Assembly (NCBI RefSeq): GCF_040712315.1
Contig: NC_134013.1
Coordinates: 46,963,501 to 47,027,500 of the forward strand
Direction: 5' to 3'
DNA: 64,000 nt
Source of the DNA: Castanea sativa
Lineage: Eukaryota; Streptophyta; Magnoliopsida; Fagales; Fagaceae
Shown: one piece after another, positions 48,318-60,443 of the stretch
Numbering within the stretch: position 1 is the stretch's first letter
Layout of the letters: every line of letters begins with the position of its first letter
Program-made: the position numbers and the translations under genes
Notes under the pieces: generated by a model
The model's database searches: none
Seen by the model: the letters and a program-made list of their open reading frames with translations, nothing else
Told to the model about the DNA's origin: nothing

Positions 48318-48849
48318 TGATGTGACGAGTACTAAAATTATGAGTTCGTCATATAACTGACGAACCTTCAATCCACAGGCTCGTCCATAGAGATGACGAG
48401 CATAAAGTCCACAATGTTGTCATACGAGAAGACAACCACACAGCATTAATGGCATAGCCATCAATAGTTTTGTAAATGATGAGCTCCAACAATTATAAAG
48501 GACAATCATAAGCTGGTCAAACCTCCATTTAAGCTTAAGCAGACATTACTCAAACAGCTAAAAGAGCCATTAAAATGGCCAACGACAATTACACTAATAA
48601 TGAGGCTCCCAACGGCTATATCAAGGCTATAAATAAGCCACCAAACACCAAAAACAAGGTACGCAATTCTAAACATACAAAATTACATTCTTATTCTCTG
48701 AGAGATATTGAGAATTCTACTGAATTAATCATCGGAGATTCATTGGCTAACACCACTCCGATTTCTTTCTCTTACATCTTTGCAAGGAAGGTTACCTCAT
48801 CATAAGTTCTGACGAGGTCATTGACTGACAACCATTTTTGTTTTCATCA
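48318..48849 (+). repeat. 5' LTR of Tat element 2
   Basis: The likely start is TGATGTGACGAG and the end is TTTTCATCA, immediately before the PBS. It carries several GACGA phrases. The left border is inferred, because no 3' LTR remains for comparison. Confidence 0.6.
48628..48635 (+). promoter_or_regulatory. TATA box in the Tat element 2 LTR
   Basis: TATAAATA lies about 220 bp before the LTR end, a usual place for the U3 promoter of a Tat LTR. This is a prediction from motif and position only. Confidence 0.45.
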
Positions 48850-48850
48850 A

Positions 48851-48870
48851 TTTGGCGCCATCTATGGGGA
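48851..48870 (+). other. Primer-binding site, Tat type
   Basis: tttggcgccatctatgggga directly follows the LTR. It is better preserved than the copy at 6040-6059. Confidence 0.75.
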
Positions 48871-48921
48871 ACTTAGATCTAAATCATACAGATTTTCTAG
48901 CCCTACCATTCAAACGACGCA

Positions 48922-50290
48922 ATGGATCCAAGTTCATCAGCTCCAATTGATCCAATGCAAATGACCCAGCAAATCCAAAGACTAGCAGCAAGTTTTGAGG
49001 AGTTGACTAAGTAAAATAAGGAGTTAAGGCAACGCATCTTGCATGAGAAAAGCAACATGCCCCATCCTCACCAGCATAATCGAAACAACGACGATGATGA
49101 GGGTCGTAGCCCCCCAACCCGTAATAGAGAAGAAAGTTACAAGCAAGCAGAACGGTCCAATTCTAGAAGAACTGGGCAGTCCAATTCTAGACAAATTGAA
49201 CAACACAATCGTAATAATGATGAGCTTTTGAAAGACATGAGGAAGGATGTGCAGATCCTTCCTGAACCTTTAGAAGACACTTGACAAAGTGATGTGTAGA
49301 TTCTTCCCAACAACTCTTAAAGAAGCTGCTCAAGTTTGGTTTAGGAAGGCCGAGTCATCTTAAATAGCAAACTTCGATCAATTAAGTGATTTGTTTGTTT
49401 GTCATTTCATCGAGGCTCAATGGCATAAAAGGCCTACTTCCCATTTACTAACAGTGAGATAGCAAGAAGGAGAAACTCTAAAGGCCTATGTGAAATGTTT
49501 CAACCGAGCAATCCTAGAAGTAGACGAAGCAGACGACCAAGTCCAATTGACGGCCTTCCAGGCCGATTTAACGACTAAAGACTTTATCTTCTCTTTGGCC
49601 AAGACCCCACCAACAACGATGACAGATCTCTTGTTCAAAGCTCAAAAATACATGAATGGAGAAGATGCATTGATAGCAAAGGGGATGGATGGCAAGTGAA
49701 AGATAGACGACGTTAATGAGCCTCAACACAAGAAGAAAGAAAAGAAGGATCACTCCCCAAATCAGAAGAATGAAAAGGGAAGTTCAAGCCTCTTGAAGAA
49801 AATGGTAAATTTCACCCCTCTGAATATGCCTATAGAAAAAGTTTTGCTGCAAGAACGATCCAAGCTTGAAGTAGCCAAAGCCTTTGACTTCATTGCCACA
49901 CAAATGAGTTCAAAACAAGTATTGTCAATTTCACAAAGATCACAACCATACCACTGAAGAATGCAAGGATTTGAAAAGACAAATCAAAGAATTAATACAA
50001 AAGGGAAATTACAGAAGTTTGTGAATAAGGACCATCGCCATCACCAGGCAAAAGAAAAGCCCAAGCAAGTAAACATTAGGAGAAATGATGCGCAAGATGC
50101 CAAGGCCATTATTGGTGAAATAAGAATGATCATTAGAGGACAGGTCACTGGGTGGTCGTTCAAAACTTTGCAAAGAGCCTACCAAAGGCAGGTTAACAGT
50201 GTACATATAGGACACCCAATGACGAAGTGTAGAAAGACTAGGGCAGAGGACATCGCGTTTTCAAAACACGAAACTAGAGGAGTGAAATAG
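48922..50290 (+). pseudogene. Tat element 2 gag (broken)
   Basis: Starts MDPSSSAPIDPMQMTQQIQR. Frames change several times: open stretches are 49039-49284, 49490-49699 and 49961-50290. Gag phrases include CFNRAILEVDEADDQVQLTA and LLFKAQKYMNGEDALIA. The zinc knuckle near 49920-49965 reads [15 protein letters not shown]. The order and wording parallel Tat element 1, but stops differ, so the two copies decayed independently. Confidence 0.8.
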
Positions 50291-50329
50291 CCTCATGACG
50301 ATCCGCTGATAATTATGCTTGCAATATAA

Positions 50330-50690
50330 GGATACAACACTCATCGAGTATTGATCGAAAATGGAAGCTCGACAGACATCATGTATATGACGGCCTTCCA
50401 AGAAATGAAGCTTGACCCAAAAAGATTTCGTCCTTTCAAGTCTCCACTGTTTTGTTTTAATGAAGACCGAGTTTATCCAAACGAGATTATTTCCCTATCC
50501 ATCACAGCTAGAACCTACCTTGCACAAGTAACCAAAGATATCGACTTTCTCATAGTTGATTGCCCATTGTCCTATAATGTCATTTTAGGATGACCAACTC
50601 TCAATCGCCCTAAATCTGTACTTCAACATACTATCTCAAAGTCAAATTTCCAACTGACCATGGGATAGGAGAGATTTGTGGGGATCAGGT
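50330..50690 (+). pseudogene. Tat element 2 protease (broken)
   Basis: [20 protein letters not shown] at 50348-50407 corresponds to the active-site region, with Glu where the catalytic Asp is expected. [11 protein letters not shown] closes the open part at 50593, followed by TGA. Confidence 0.65.
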
Positions 50691-50859
50691 GTTAGCCCGA
50701 AAGTGCTACCAAGCAGTGCTTGCGAGGAAAGAAAACCATACCTAGATAGTTGAAGAAAAGCAACAAGAACCAATAGAAGAGTTGAAGACCGTGAAGCTGG
50801 TAGAGGAAGATGCATCCAAAACCACCAAGATAGGAGTGACTCTACCTTTAGTAGTAGCA

Positions 50860-52239
50860 AGTGACCTTATATCCTTCCTAAAGGAAAGTTTGGATGTATT
50901 TGCCTAGACTCATGAAGACAAGCTTGGTATAGACGAAAGTATCATAGAACACCATCTAAACGTAGATCCAAAGAGGAAAGCCTGTCTAGCAAAGATGAAT
51001 ACAGTTCGCTCTCGAGCAAAACAAAGCCATTATGAAAGAAGTAGACAAGCTCCTAGCAATAGGTTTCATCCGAGAAGTTTATTACCCGGAGTAGCTGGCT
51101 AATGTCATCATGGTGAAGAAGTCAAATGGGAAATGGAGGATGTGTGTCAACTTCACAGACCTTAATCACGCATGTCTAAAAGACAGCTTCCACCTGCCAA
51201 GGATCGACTAGCTAGTTGATTCAATTGCAAGACACAAGCTATTGACACTTACGGATGCCTTTTCAGGATCCAATCAGATTCGCATGAGCAAAGAAGACCA
51301 GGAGAAAACAACGTTTGTCACAAGCCAAGGACTCTATTTCTACAAGGTAATGCCCTTTGGATTAAAAAATGCTAGGGCCACATATCAAAGGTTGGTGAAC
51401 CACGTGTTTAGCAAGCAAATCAGGCAACATGTAGAAGTTTATGTTGATCACATGCTCATCAAAAGCAAGACAAACGCAGAGCATTTGGACGACCTAGAGA
51501 AACCTTTAACACACTCCAAAAGTACAAGATGAAGCTCAATCCAACAAAATGTGCCTTTGGAGTGTCATCAAGAAAGTTCCTTGGTTTCATGGTGTCCTAA
51601 AGATGAATAAAAGCAAATCTTGAGAAAGTGAAGGCCATCCTAGAAATTACGTCGCCCAAGACTGTGAAAGAAATCAAAAGATTAATGGGATAGGTAGCAG
51701 CTTTGAACAGGTTTGTGTCGAAAGTTACAAACAAGTGCTTGCTCTTCTTCAAGACACTTAAGCAAGCTTTCGAGTGGACTGAAGAATGTGAGACAACTCT
51801 CAAGAACCTGAAGGAGTACTTGACGAGACTACCACTCCTAAGCCCGTCAATAAAAGAGTAAGACCTTTTTCTGTACCTTATAGTCTCTCAGATAGTCATG
51901 AGTTCAACCTTGATTAGGGAAGAAAACATGGTGCATAGGCCTATGTATTACACAAGTGAACCCTTCCAAGGTGCATAAGCAAAATACCCTTATCTAGAGA
52001 AGGTATCATTTGCATTGGTTGTAGCATTGAGGAAACTCCATCAATACTTCTAGGCACATCCAATCATCGTAATGACGGATCAACCCATCAAGAAGGCCAT
52101 GAATAAGCTAGATGCAGTTGGACACCTGGTGCAATAGGCCGTCGAGCTTAGTCAATTTGACATTGAGTATAGACCTTGTTCAACAATTAAAGCATAGGTA
52201 TTGGCAGATTTTATCATTGAATTCACTTTTTCAAGTGAC
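50860..52239 (+). pseudogene. Tat element 2 reverse transcriptase and RNase H (broken)
   Basis: RT phrases are VIMVKKSNGKWRMCVNFTD near 51107, SNQIRMSKEDQEKTTFVTSQ at 51269 and MPFGLKNARATYQRLVNHVF at 51350. The catalytic box at 51440-51451 reads YVDH, not YVDD, which would abolish metal binding. Degenerate RNase H follows up to about 52200. Stops and frame changes are frequent. Confidence 0.78.
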
Positions 52240-52529
52240 AACCAGACACAGTTTTGGACGGTGCACACTGATAGATCGTCTGTCAAAGAATTGAGAGGCA
52301 TAGGAGTTGTTATGATATCTCTTGACAAGGACGTCCTTAAATATGGAGTACAACTTTAATTCCCAGCAATAAATAATGAAGTAGAGTATGAAACAATACT
52401 CACTAGCTTAAGACTAGCCAAAGCTCTAGGCGTCAAAAGCTTAGTGGTCAAAAACGACTCCAAGCTCGTCGTCAGGCAAGTGAACCATGAGTATGAAGCA
52501 AAAGAAGAACAGATGCAGAAGTATCAAAA
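52240..52529 (+). pseudogene. Tat element 2 archaeal-type RNase H, truncated
   Basis: The VHTDRSSVKELRGIGVV, LRLAKALG and KNDSKLVVRQVNHEYEAKEE phrases match the second RNase H of element 1. The copy stops at about 52529 in an AT microsatellite (52550-52570). The integrase, any antisense ORF and the 3' LTR are missing. Confidence 0.7.
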
Positions 52530-52815
52530 GTTAGAGTATCAATCCAATTATATATATATATATATATATTTTTTTTTTTATCATAACCCAAATGTATTGT
52601 TACTTTATTGCCATATATATATATATAACACTTCTACTTAGGTTGATTTTAAAAGAAAAAAAAAATGAACACTTTATACTTGTGTTAGATGACATGTCCT
52701 TTTCAAAATATAATAGATACAAACAAGTGAGCAACTCCTCTCAAGTTGAAAGAGGTAGTAAAACCGTTTGTCTCTCTCTCAAAACTAAAATTTCCTATTA
52801 GATGCCACAGTATTA

Positions 52816-52996
52816 GGTTTTTTGTTTTTTGTTTTTTTTTTTTTAAGAGATTTTCAACCTATAGCATTTGCTGCTAATGATAGCTCTTTATCATCAAACC
52901 AAGACACCAATCAGTTTTTGGTGTAGGTGGGGATTAAATCTCAAATCTCTTATTCAACTATCAGAGACTTTACCAGTTGAGTTAATTAGAACCCAC
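52816..52996 (-). mobile_element. tRNA-derived SINE, nearly complete
   Basis: On the minus strand the order is tRNA-like head ('ctcaactggtaaagtctctg', A-box-like), 'gatagttgaataagagattt', a weak B-box ('gagatttaatcccc'), the body 'cacctacaccaaaaactg' ... 'gcaaatgctataggttgaaa', and a poly(A) seen as poly(T) at 52817-52844. It is the most complete family member in the window. Confidence 0.7.
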
Positions 52997-53683
52997 GCCA
53001 CAGTTTTAGTTATAAATAGTAAGTAGCGCGTGCAATGTATATCTACAAATGGCACAATATTGCAAGTCAAAACGAAACCACTTTCAGTTGTAAGGCTAGC
53101 TTGAATCGAAATTCAATTGAGCCATTTAATGGACGGCGTGAGAGAACCATTCCCACCTAAAAAGTAGAGACCAACATATCTTTTCATACTCGTCCTATAA
53201 AAAGGATTGATCTGTTCATCAAAAAAAAATAAAGATTGATCTAATTCTTACTTGTCCATCATATCTTTTGTTTTTTTGTTTTTTCCGTTGACTTTCTTTC
53301 TCTCCTATTTTTTCTGTTTTGGCTGCCCTTAATATTATTTCTTGTTCTCTATATCTTCCAGTTTTTCCATGTAGCAAACTCCAAAATCCCTCATATTACT
53401 ATGCCATATTCCACTCCTAGAACTATCAAGCAATACAACCAATTCCAGGTTTCCACTGGAATTAACCACATTATTGGGAGGATTAAAAAGTAATAAGTAT
53501 GAAACGCGAGTCCTTTGAGTCGAACCATGTTGACTTTGATCATATGGTAAGAGTAACATGACATGGATTTATTTGTTAGCCGTGAAAAAAATTGGTGTTT
53601 AGGTGAGTTTGTTTGTTTTTTAAGGCGGCTGATATGTTTGACTGAACATTAAATGCTTAAAATGGTTACAGCCTAGTTGTGCG

Positions 53684-53739
<56 letters not shown>

Positions 53740-53936
53740 TTGGGTAGACAATCAAGATTTCGTGCAGGGACCGCTTACAAATATTTAGATCTATTAACAT
53801 ATATAACATATTGGACTAGGTCACCTAATGCTGAATTGACCTGTAGTGGTAAAGTCCCAAACAGAAGCTTCTCTTTGAAATTATTAACCCTCTGATTTTT
53901 TCAATGCCCACCAGTTCTTCGATGATGTTTGACAAG

Positions 53937-53985
<49 letters not shown>

Positions 53986-54081
53986 GTTTTGGTTAAAATG
54001 TTTGATAAGAAATAAAAAACCATATCATTTCCACCATCTTCTTTTTCAATCCTTTTACTTGCAATATCTCTCTCTCTCAAA
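52997..54081 (+). other. Upstream region of the second ectodomain exon
   Basis: No gene is seen. TTGAC (W-box core) occurs at 53288-53292, 53530-53534 and 53638-53642. (ta)n(ga)n lies at 53684-53738 and (at)n at 53940-53982. A CT-rich leader 'atatctctctctctcaaa' runs to the ATG at 54082. W-boxes would suit a defence receptor, but three short matches in 1 kb can arise by chance. Confidence 0.4.
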
Positions 54082-54871
54082 ATGCATCCCCATCTCTTCC
54101 CAACCATCACTTCGTTCTTGATTATAGTAACCATAACCTTAATCCATTGTCCAACATCTTTGCGTGCGGATAATGAGACATACCTCACCTGTGAGGCACC
54201 ATTTAACTGTGGCAACCTTGTGAACCTCAGTTATCCATTCTGGGCATCCAATCGACCAAACTATTGTGGTCACCCTAGTTTTTACTTAGACTGCAGCAGC
54301 AATGTTCCGCAGATCAACATCACTACCATGAATTACAGAGTCCTTGACTTCAATCTCTCATCACGGACTCTCAAGGTTGCTAGGACGGATTACTTAGACA
54401 CGATTTGCCCTGCTGCGTTCGTTAATACCACCATTGATAACAACTTATTTTCCTATAATACTTCGGGTGATGTGAACCTGACACTCTATTATAATTGCCG
54501 TACACCTCTAGCTACTATGCCAAATCTTGCCTTTTATCAGTTTAATTGCTCCATAAGCAGCAGTACCAACTTTATCAATTACTATACCCTGAGCTCTCAG
54601 ACTTTTTTGGCAATTAGCAACTTAATCGGAGCATGCGATTACTGGGTCAATGTTCCAGTCTTGCAATCAGCAGTTCCAACTGCTGCAACTTATGATGCTT
54701 TAATTGCAGCTATTGATAGCGGTTTCATGTTAGAGTGGGATGCAAATAATTCCCAATGTGATACATGCCTCAAGGCTGGAGGGCTGTGTGGTTCCGACCC
54801 AACCACGAGTACATTCGCTTGCCATTGTACAAACGGGACTTTTGCATCCGGTTGTAGCACTGAATCAACAA
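54082..54871 (+). CDS. LRK10L ectodomain exon 1 (GUB_WAK receptor), no kinase directly downstream
   Basis: A 263-residue ectodomain. Residues 1-29 are a signal peptide (MHPHLFPTITSFLIIVTITL ... SLRA). The GUB_WAK domain follows: YLTCEAPFNCGNLVNLSYPF, NYCGHPSFYLDC, YRVLDFNLSSRTLKVARTDY, ICPAAFVNTT, LTLYYNCRTPL and FYQFNCSIS. The WAK_assoc part is complete: ACDYWVNVPVLQSAVP, AAIDSGFMLEWDANNSQC, CLKAGGLCGSDPTTSTFACH, CTNGTFASGC. Many N-glycosylation sites (NLS, NIT, NTS, NLT, NCS) fit an apoplastic domain. The exon ends at caa|gtaagc (GT at 54872) in phase 1. The frame is undamaged. No transmembrane or kinase exon is found before 63.3 kb. Reading past the donor meets a stop at 54919-54921, which would give a soluble receptor-like protein if the donor were not used. 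Confidence 0.78.
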
Positions 54872-56887
54872 GTAAGCATCCATTTTTGTTGTCATATATT
54901 CTTATTTCATTTCTTATCTAGTTGTCTAAGTCGTTTAGATGCTCAGTTACTAGCATCTATATTGGTAGCTAGCTTGAGTGCTTTAATGGAAATAATTAAA
55001 AGCTCCTCAGCAGCTAGCCAAACTAGAGCTAACATAATTTTCATCAGAGTAGAGGATTAAGATCAAGCGTCTATGAAAAACTCCAATCTTGTTTTCCAGA
55101 ATATATAGTATAGATCCATTGTATATTCCAACATCATACATCATACTAGTCCATGAGACCTGGCATAAAAGAAGTTGCTTCCTTCAATGCAAGAATTAAG
55201 TACCGATTTCCTCTGGTCAATGATGGACTAATTCTTTGTGGATCGATGATTAAGATTTTTTTGATCTAACTACTTAATTAGGTGGGGATCAAAGCCAAGT
55301 CAAGTTGTGGTAACATTTATTAAAGGTTTTCATTTTAGACAGCGACCTTCCTCTAGTAGCGTTTAAGTTCTGTAGCAGTGCACTGTTAGCCATTTTGTGT
55401 TAGGCTTAATCTGGGATTGCAAAACTGACTAACCTTATCTTTTTTATTTGTGGAAGAGGCTAGCCTTTTCTAGTATTCGGATTTTTGCGAACGTATACAT
55501 ATACCTAACCCTCCTTGACCGCATACCAATCACCAACCCTGTCTCTTAATTATGTACTGTCTATTTGGGTGTTATTGATAAAACTCAATTTTCTATCAAT
55601 TTAGTCTATTTGGGTTCGAATTTTTCTCCTATTCACATTGAAAATCCTAATCCCTGTCTATCAATTTTGTTCTGTCTATTTGGGTTCTTGATAGAATTGT
55701 CTTTCAATTTTTTCTGTTGGTTGGGGGCAAAATTTTCTACTATTCGCATTGAAAATCCTAATCAAGATTTTTCTCTAAATTCAATCACATCAGAGCCCCT
55801 TTCTGGTACCCATAACAAACACTGGGCTCCTTGGAAAGTCTAACCTGACTGCTTTTTAGACCCCTTTTTTTTAATCCCTCCATTAGTATTGATATTATGC
55901 TTTCCAATTTCTTGCTTCGCGTGTATCTTGCAATATATATTACTATGTTCGTTAATTAATTAATTGATAGTGGTATAATATTGACATTGGAAACGATTAA
56001 CAGAGCTGGTTGCCACCATGGGCAGCAAGTTCCAATTAATAAGTTTAGAAACATTGAATAATTACTGAGGTTTTAATTTTTTGGATCCAGTTAATGTGTG
56101 CCGTTAGGATATTTGTTAATAAATTATTTTAAAAAAATACTATTTTTATGAGAAATATGAAACAAAACAAAAAATTATTTTTTTCATTTTCCATAAAAAG
56201 TTTTTAAAAGAATTTCCTAAACAAATACTCTTAGGACATCTATTAACAAAATCTTTATTTTTTAAATTTATCTTAAGTGGGGGAAGGAATGTGAATTGTG
56301 AAGTGAGAACCCTAAAAACATTCACATTAAAAATACTAGAAAATGTCAATTAACCTAAAAATCATTTGACAAATAAATACTCATACTTAATTCACAAAAT
56401 ATATAGGAATTATTATCCACAAAAATAATGTTATCCAAATCAAATAATTTGCAGGAAACATGAAACATAAATAAAATAGAATTTATTTAGAAGAAAACCG
56501 AAAGTTAATTTAATAAAGGATGAACTATTAGTGGTAGGTTATTTGTACTAATAAGTGATGTTTCAGTTCATCACTTATTTCCATTGAAAGTGGTAAGTTA
56601 GTTAAGTATGGGATATTAACAAAAAGAGTAAGTTAACGTAATATAATTGAATCTGAACTTATGAATCGACTTAAGCTTTTTGGTCAAGTAAAGTCTCTAT
56701 ATGTTATATTAATTATAGTAATATATGGCTTACTTTAAACAAATGTGATATATTTACACTCTGTTTGTTTCATTGTAAAATATTTTATAGAAAATATTTT
56801 TAGCATTTTACCGTGTTTATTCATTGTAAAATTTGGTCAAACCTAAAAATATTTTCCATTGACCTACCATAAAATCTTCTTATCATC
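54872..56887. other. Intron-like or intergenic spacer
   Basis: No kinase or transmembrane exon is seen. 55590-55770 contains two related copies of 'ttgaaaatcctaatc' preceded by 'ctatttgggttc'-like sequence, about 130 bp apart. The rest is AT-rich. Confidence 0.5.
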
Positions 56888-57008
56888 AAATAAGAAATAT
56901 GAGGCTTAATCCCTGCCTACACCAAAAATCAATTGAGTATCTTGGTCTAATGATAAATAGCAATCATCAGAAACAGACGTCATAGTTGAAACTCTGTAAA
57001 AAAAAAAA
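56888..57008 (+). mobile_element. SINE fragment
   Basis: 'aaataagaaatatgaggctt' + 'aatccctgcctacaccaaaa' through 'catagttgaaactctg' and a short poly(A) match the 3' two thirds of the SINE family. Confidence 0.6.
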
Positions 57009-57363
57009 TCTTTTGTAAAATGTTTGTAAAATGTTCTATCTTTAAAAACTTGGTAAAAAATTTTACAAAAAAAAAAACATAGTGACTTTCCCTTAATTTG
57101 GTGGCTGGGTTGTCAATTCAATTGCCAATGTTGGTGATCCACTGATGTCGGTGATTCAAATTGCTGGACCATCAACTCTCACGAACGAACTGTCAACTCC
57201 TATCGTCAAACCACTGATACTAGTGGCTAAGCCACCAGTTTTGGTGGGTTGTGCTTGAACAATTTTACATGTCACACGACTCACACCAAGCACTTAAAAA
57301 ATTTTTAATTTAAAATATCGTAAAGCGGAACAAACAGAGTGTTTAACACAAAAAAAAATAATA
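57009..57363. other. Short spacer
   Basis: No gene. The simple phrases 'actgatgtcggtgat' and 'ccactgatactagtggc' form small imperfect repeats; nothing else is recognised. Confidence 0.4.
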
Positions 57364-57620
57364 ATGCACCTCTTCTAGATAGATGTAGTACTGTAGTTTT
57401 CATCAGTAATGAAACATAACTAAAAATAACTTAATAGCAAAGAGTTGGTCAAAAAGTTCCAGCTTCATTTTTTTTTATAGAGATTACGTCAAAAAAATAT
57501 TGCACCTCTTCTAGATAGATGTAGTACTATGGTTTTCATCTCTAATGAAACATAACTAGAAATAACTTAATAGCAAAGAGTTGGTCAAGAACTTCCAGCT
57601 TCATTTTTTTTTAAGATTAC
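57364..57620 (+). repeat. 137-bp tandem duplication
   Basis: 'tgcacctcttctagatagat' starts at 57364 and again at 57501. The copies are nearly identical through 'agcaaagagttggtcaa' and 'ttccagcttcattttttttt'. Confidence 0.88.
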
Positions 57621-57950
57621 GTCTAGCTAACTGCTATTTTCTGATATGTTAACTGCAGTTTTACATTGTTGGGTGTTAATATATATCATTAAATTGACCT
57701 ATAAAGTACCAACCAGACGCTAATTAGCTTAAATTGTGTCTATGGTCCATGGGGCTATTATTATCTCCACCTTTGTGGTGGCCCTGGTTGGTTTATTTTC
57801 AGGGTTCAATTTTTTGACGCCTTCACCTACTCAAAACTAAAAAAACAAAAACAAAAACAAACAAACTAGCCTAAATTTTAGATTTTTTTTTATTGGCATC
57901 ATGTCAGTTTTAGCTGAGCTTAAAGGCCTCCAAAAAATTTTGATGCCGAT

Positions 57951-58624
57951 TTAGAGCAATCTCAACACTATCAACAAATCTCGTTTCAAAAAAAAAAAAT
58001 ACATAGCCAGACTCACCTAAAATCCTTTTGCATCAATATCAACAATTTGTCCAAGAAATTTACAAATGAACAGTGTCTCGAAAAACTATTGGTGAACAGA
58101 CCACCACAAATTATTATTTTATTTCTCTCTCTCTAGAGTCAAAATTCCCAGTCTCTCTGTCTCTCTTTCTCCCACCAATCATCGGTTGCTATGGCAGAGA
58201 ATGATAAATTCTCCAAAATTGAAATGGGGGAGGCAATTTGCAACAATGGTTGGCCTTGATTTGTGATTGGCTAATAACAAACCGTGATTTGCAATTGGTG
58301 GAGAACAATTCACCGGATGTGGTTGACCATGACGGTAGAGGAGTGTGACTTGACGGTAAAGGAGTATGACTTGGTAATGACACCGGCAGTGGGTGGTAAT
58401 GCATGATTTGTGAGTTGGGAAAGATTTTGGCTGATATTGGGGAAGGGTGGAAGAGCTTAGAATGAAAAAAAAAAGTACTCCTAATATTTATATAAATAGA
58501 GAAATAAATATTGAGCCTAATTTATGGACTAGATGAATTTAAGTTTATTAAAATTACAAAAGTAAAATTTTTAGATTAAATTTGACTAAGTCTATATTCA
58601 GCCTTGTGTGAATGCTCTTAGCCA
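57951..58624. mobile_element. MITE-like element
   Basis: The left end ttagagcaatctcaaca and the complement of the right end (taagagcattcacaca) are imperfect inverted repeats of a type very common in plants ('GAGCA-TC' MITEs). The minus-strand ORF at 58189-58404 lies inside and is not considered a gene. The right end recurs at 59665-59690 as part of the local duplication. Confidence 0.5.
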
Positions 58625-59062
58625 CAAAAGTTGTCTAGAAAAGCCTTGCTTAGTACAAACCTTCTTTCCAATTAAACCTGCTAATTTTATTTTTTTATTA
58701 TTCTTTAGCGACCTTTTAAATCACCCATAGTTTAAAATTTCTTCGACAATAGATCCATTGTTTTACATGACTCAAGACTCATGTAATAGGTGTTTGCTTG
58801 TCAAAGGTTTAGCCTGAAATAGCACTCTTTATTTTCTTCTTATGTTTTTATCCCTGGGAACACTGCAGTTATTTGCTTGTGTCCCCCCTTGTCAAAGGTG
58901 TTTATCCTTGGCTTTTGTAATTTGTATACTTCTTTATATCAGTACAATTTCTATCAAATTACTCTTTATCTTTTTCGTGTTAATCAATCAAATTATGATA
59001 TAAAGACATAAAAACCCACGTTACCATGTGCCACCAATAATATTGAAGTTAGAATTTGTATT
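58556..59062 (+). repeat. Local duplication, left copy
   Basis: The sequence from 'acaaaagtaaaatttttaga' to 'catgtgccaccaataatatt' is repeated at 59619-60003 with small differences and deletions. It leads directly into the broken ectodomain exon at 59083. Confidence 0.7.
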
Positions 59063-59082
59063 GAGGTAGAGTCTCTACCTCA

Positions 59083-59397
59083 ATGCATCCATTAATCATC
59101 TTCTTCTTCTTCCTCTTCCTCTCCGTCGCCTCCGACGACGAATGTTATCATCAGCCGTCCTTCGACTATGGGCCCTTCAAGAACCTCTCTCTCCCCTTCA
59201 CCTCCGAACTCCGCCCTCCCAGTCCCAATGTGGCCAGCCCGAGTTCCGACTCACCAATGCGACCCCACCATGTCACCCGAGTTGACCATCCCCCACTAAG
59301 TTACCAAGTCCTCGACTCAACCAAACCAACAAAACCCTAACCCTTGCCAAGTTAGACCTCTGGAATAACACGTGCCTCACGGATTTTGGGATCGGTT
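59083..59397 (+). pseudogene. Broken LRK10L ectodomain exon
   Basis: The start MHPLIIFFFFLFLSVASDDE and FDYGPFKNLSLPFTSELRPP are close to the gene at 60786. A frameshift after about residue 46 removes the NCGQP cysteine region. The matching frame returns as YQVLDSTKPTK and then, one frame over, TLTLAKLDLWNNTCLTDF. Homology stops at about 59385, and a short unrelated tail follows. It has lost the second half of the ectodomain and any splice donor. A perfect inverted repeat, gaggtagag-t-ctctacctc (59063-59081), lies immediately before the ATG. Confidence 0.8.
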
Positions 59398-60386
59398 TCT
59401 CTAGGTGTGTGTGTGAGGTTGTACTCGTGGATTTTATTTTAAGATTAAAACTGTGAATTGAAAGAATATGATATCTGATATTTAAAATATTGAAGTTGAT
59501 GGATGTGTATTAAAAAATGAATAACTTAATGAGAAAAAGTAAAGTTTTTTGAGTTAGGGTAACTAAAAATAAAATAGTCTGATGTGAATGATCTAAATTT
59601 GTTATATAAGCAAAGAAACACAAAAGTAGGATTTTTAGATTGACTTTGACTAAATCTATATTATGCTTGTGTGAATGCACTTAGTCACAAAAGCTGCCTA
59701 CAAAAACCTTGCTTAGTACGAAACTTCTTTCGAATCCTGCTAAATTTCTTCAACAATCCATTATTTTACAAGGCTCAAGACTCATATTAATCTTCCTTGT
59801 CAACAAATAAATCATACATAGATACTATTTCTTGTCCAAACAAGTTGGCCACATTACCCTCAATTATTAAACAATCCACAACATGTCACACTAATCAATC
59901 AAACTACTCTCTTTTTCAAGTTAATCAATCAAATTACGTGATAAAGACATAAAATTATAAAAACCCACGTTACCATGTGCCACCAATAATTTTAAAGTTA
60001 GTAGTTGAATTGTGTGGCTTTGTGATTGGCTCACAATATCCATTAGGTTTTGGATTAAAAACTTCCAACCAATATTTTGAAGTTACTTCGAAAGAATTCA
60101 TTCATGTAATTGGACTTCACACATCCAAAAAGTAGTCAATTATAAAAAAGAGTTTTAGACATCTGATAATTACCAAAGCTTGTGAGAAGAACTATAGATA
60201 TTGAAAATGATTTCATGGGATCCATTGTTTTGTTAATTATCACTAATCACAATTTAGTATTGTAATTTTCTAGCCAATCTTTCAATTTCAAAAGCGAAGT
60301 ACTACATTTTACACATTTTTTTACACTTTATCACAATCATTTTTATTATATATTGGCTCATTTTAATAAGTGTCCTTGATTTGAAA
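59398..60386. other. Spacer containing the right copy of the local duplication
   Basis: 59619-60003 repeats 58556-59055. No gene is seen. Relative to the left copy, about 760 bp of extra sequence (about 60005-60775) separates the repeat from the ATG of the intact gene; it includes a SINE fragment. Confidence 0.6.
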
Positions 60387-60443
60387 GTAAGTAGGGATTG
60401 AACCGAAGATCTCTTATTCAACTATTAGTGACTTTAGTTGTTG
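60387..60443 (-). repeat. SINE fragment
   Basis: The minus strand reads 'ttgaataagagatcttcggt' + 'tcaatccctact', matching the family around the B-box. Both ends are truncated. Confidence 0.5.

Noticed and set aside
52900..52996. tRNA gene
   Set aside because: The A- and B-box-like motifs belong to a SINE head with a body and poly(A); no cloverleaf was apparent.
58189..58404. Minus-strand Pro/Ser-rich ORF
   Set aside because: It lies inside a MITE-like element; low complexity, no motif.
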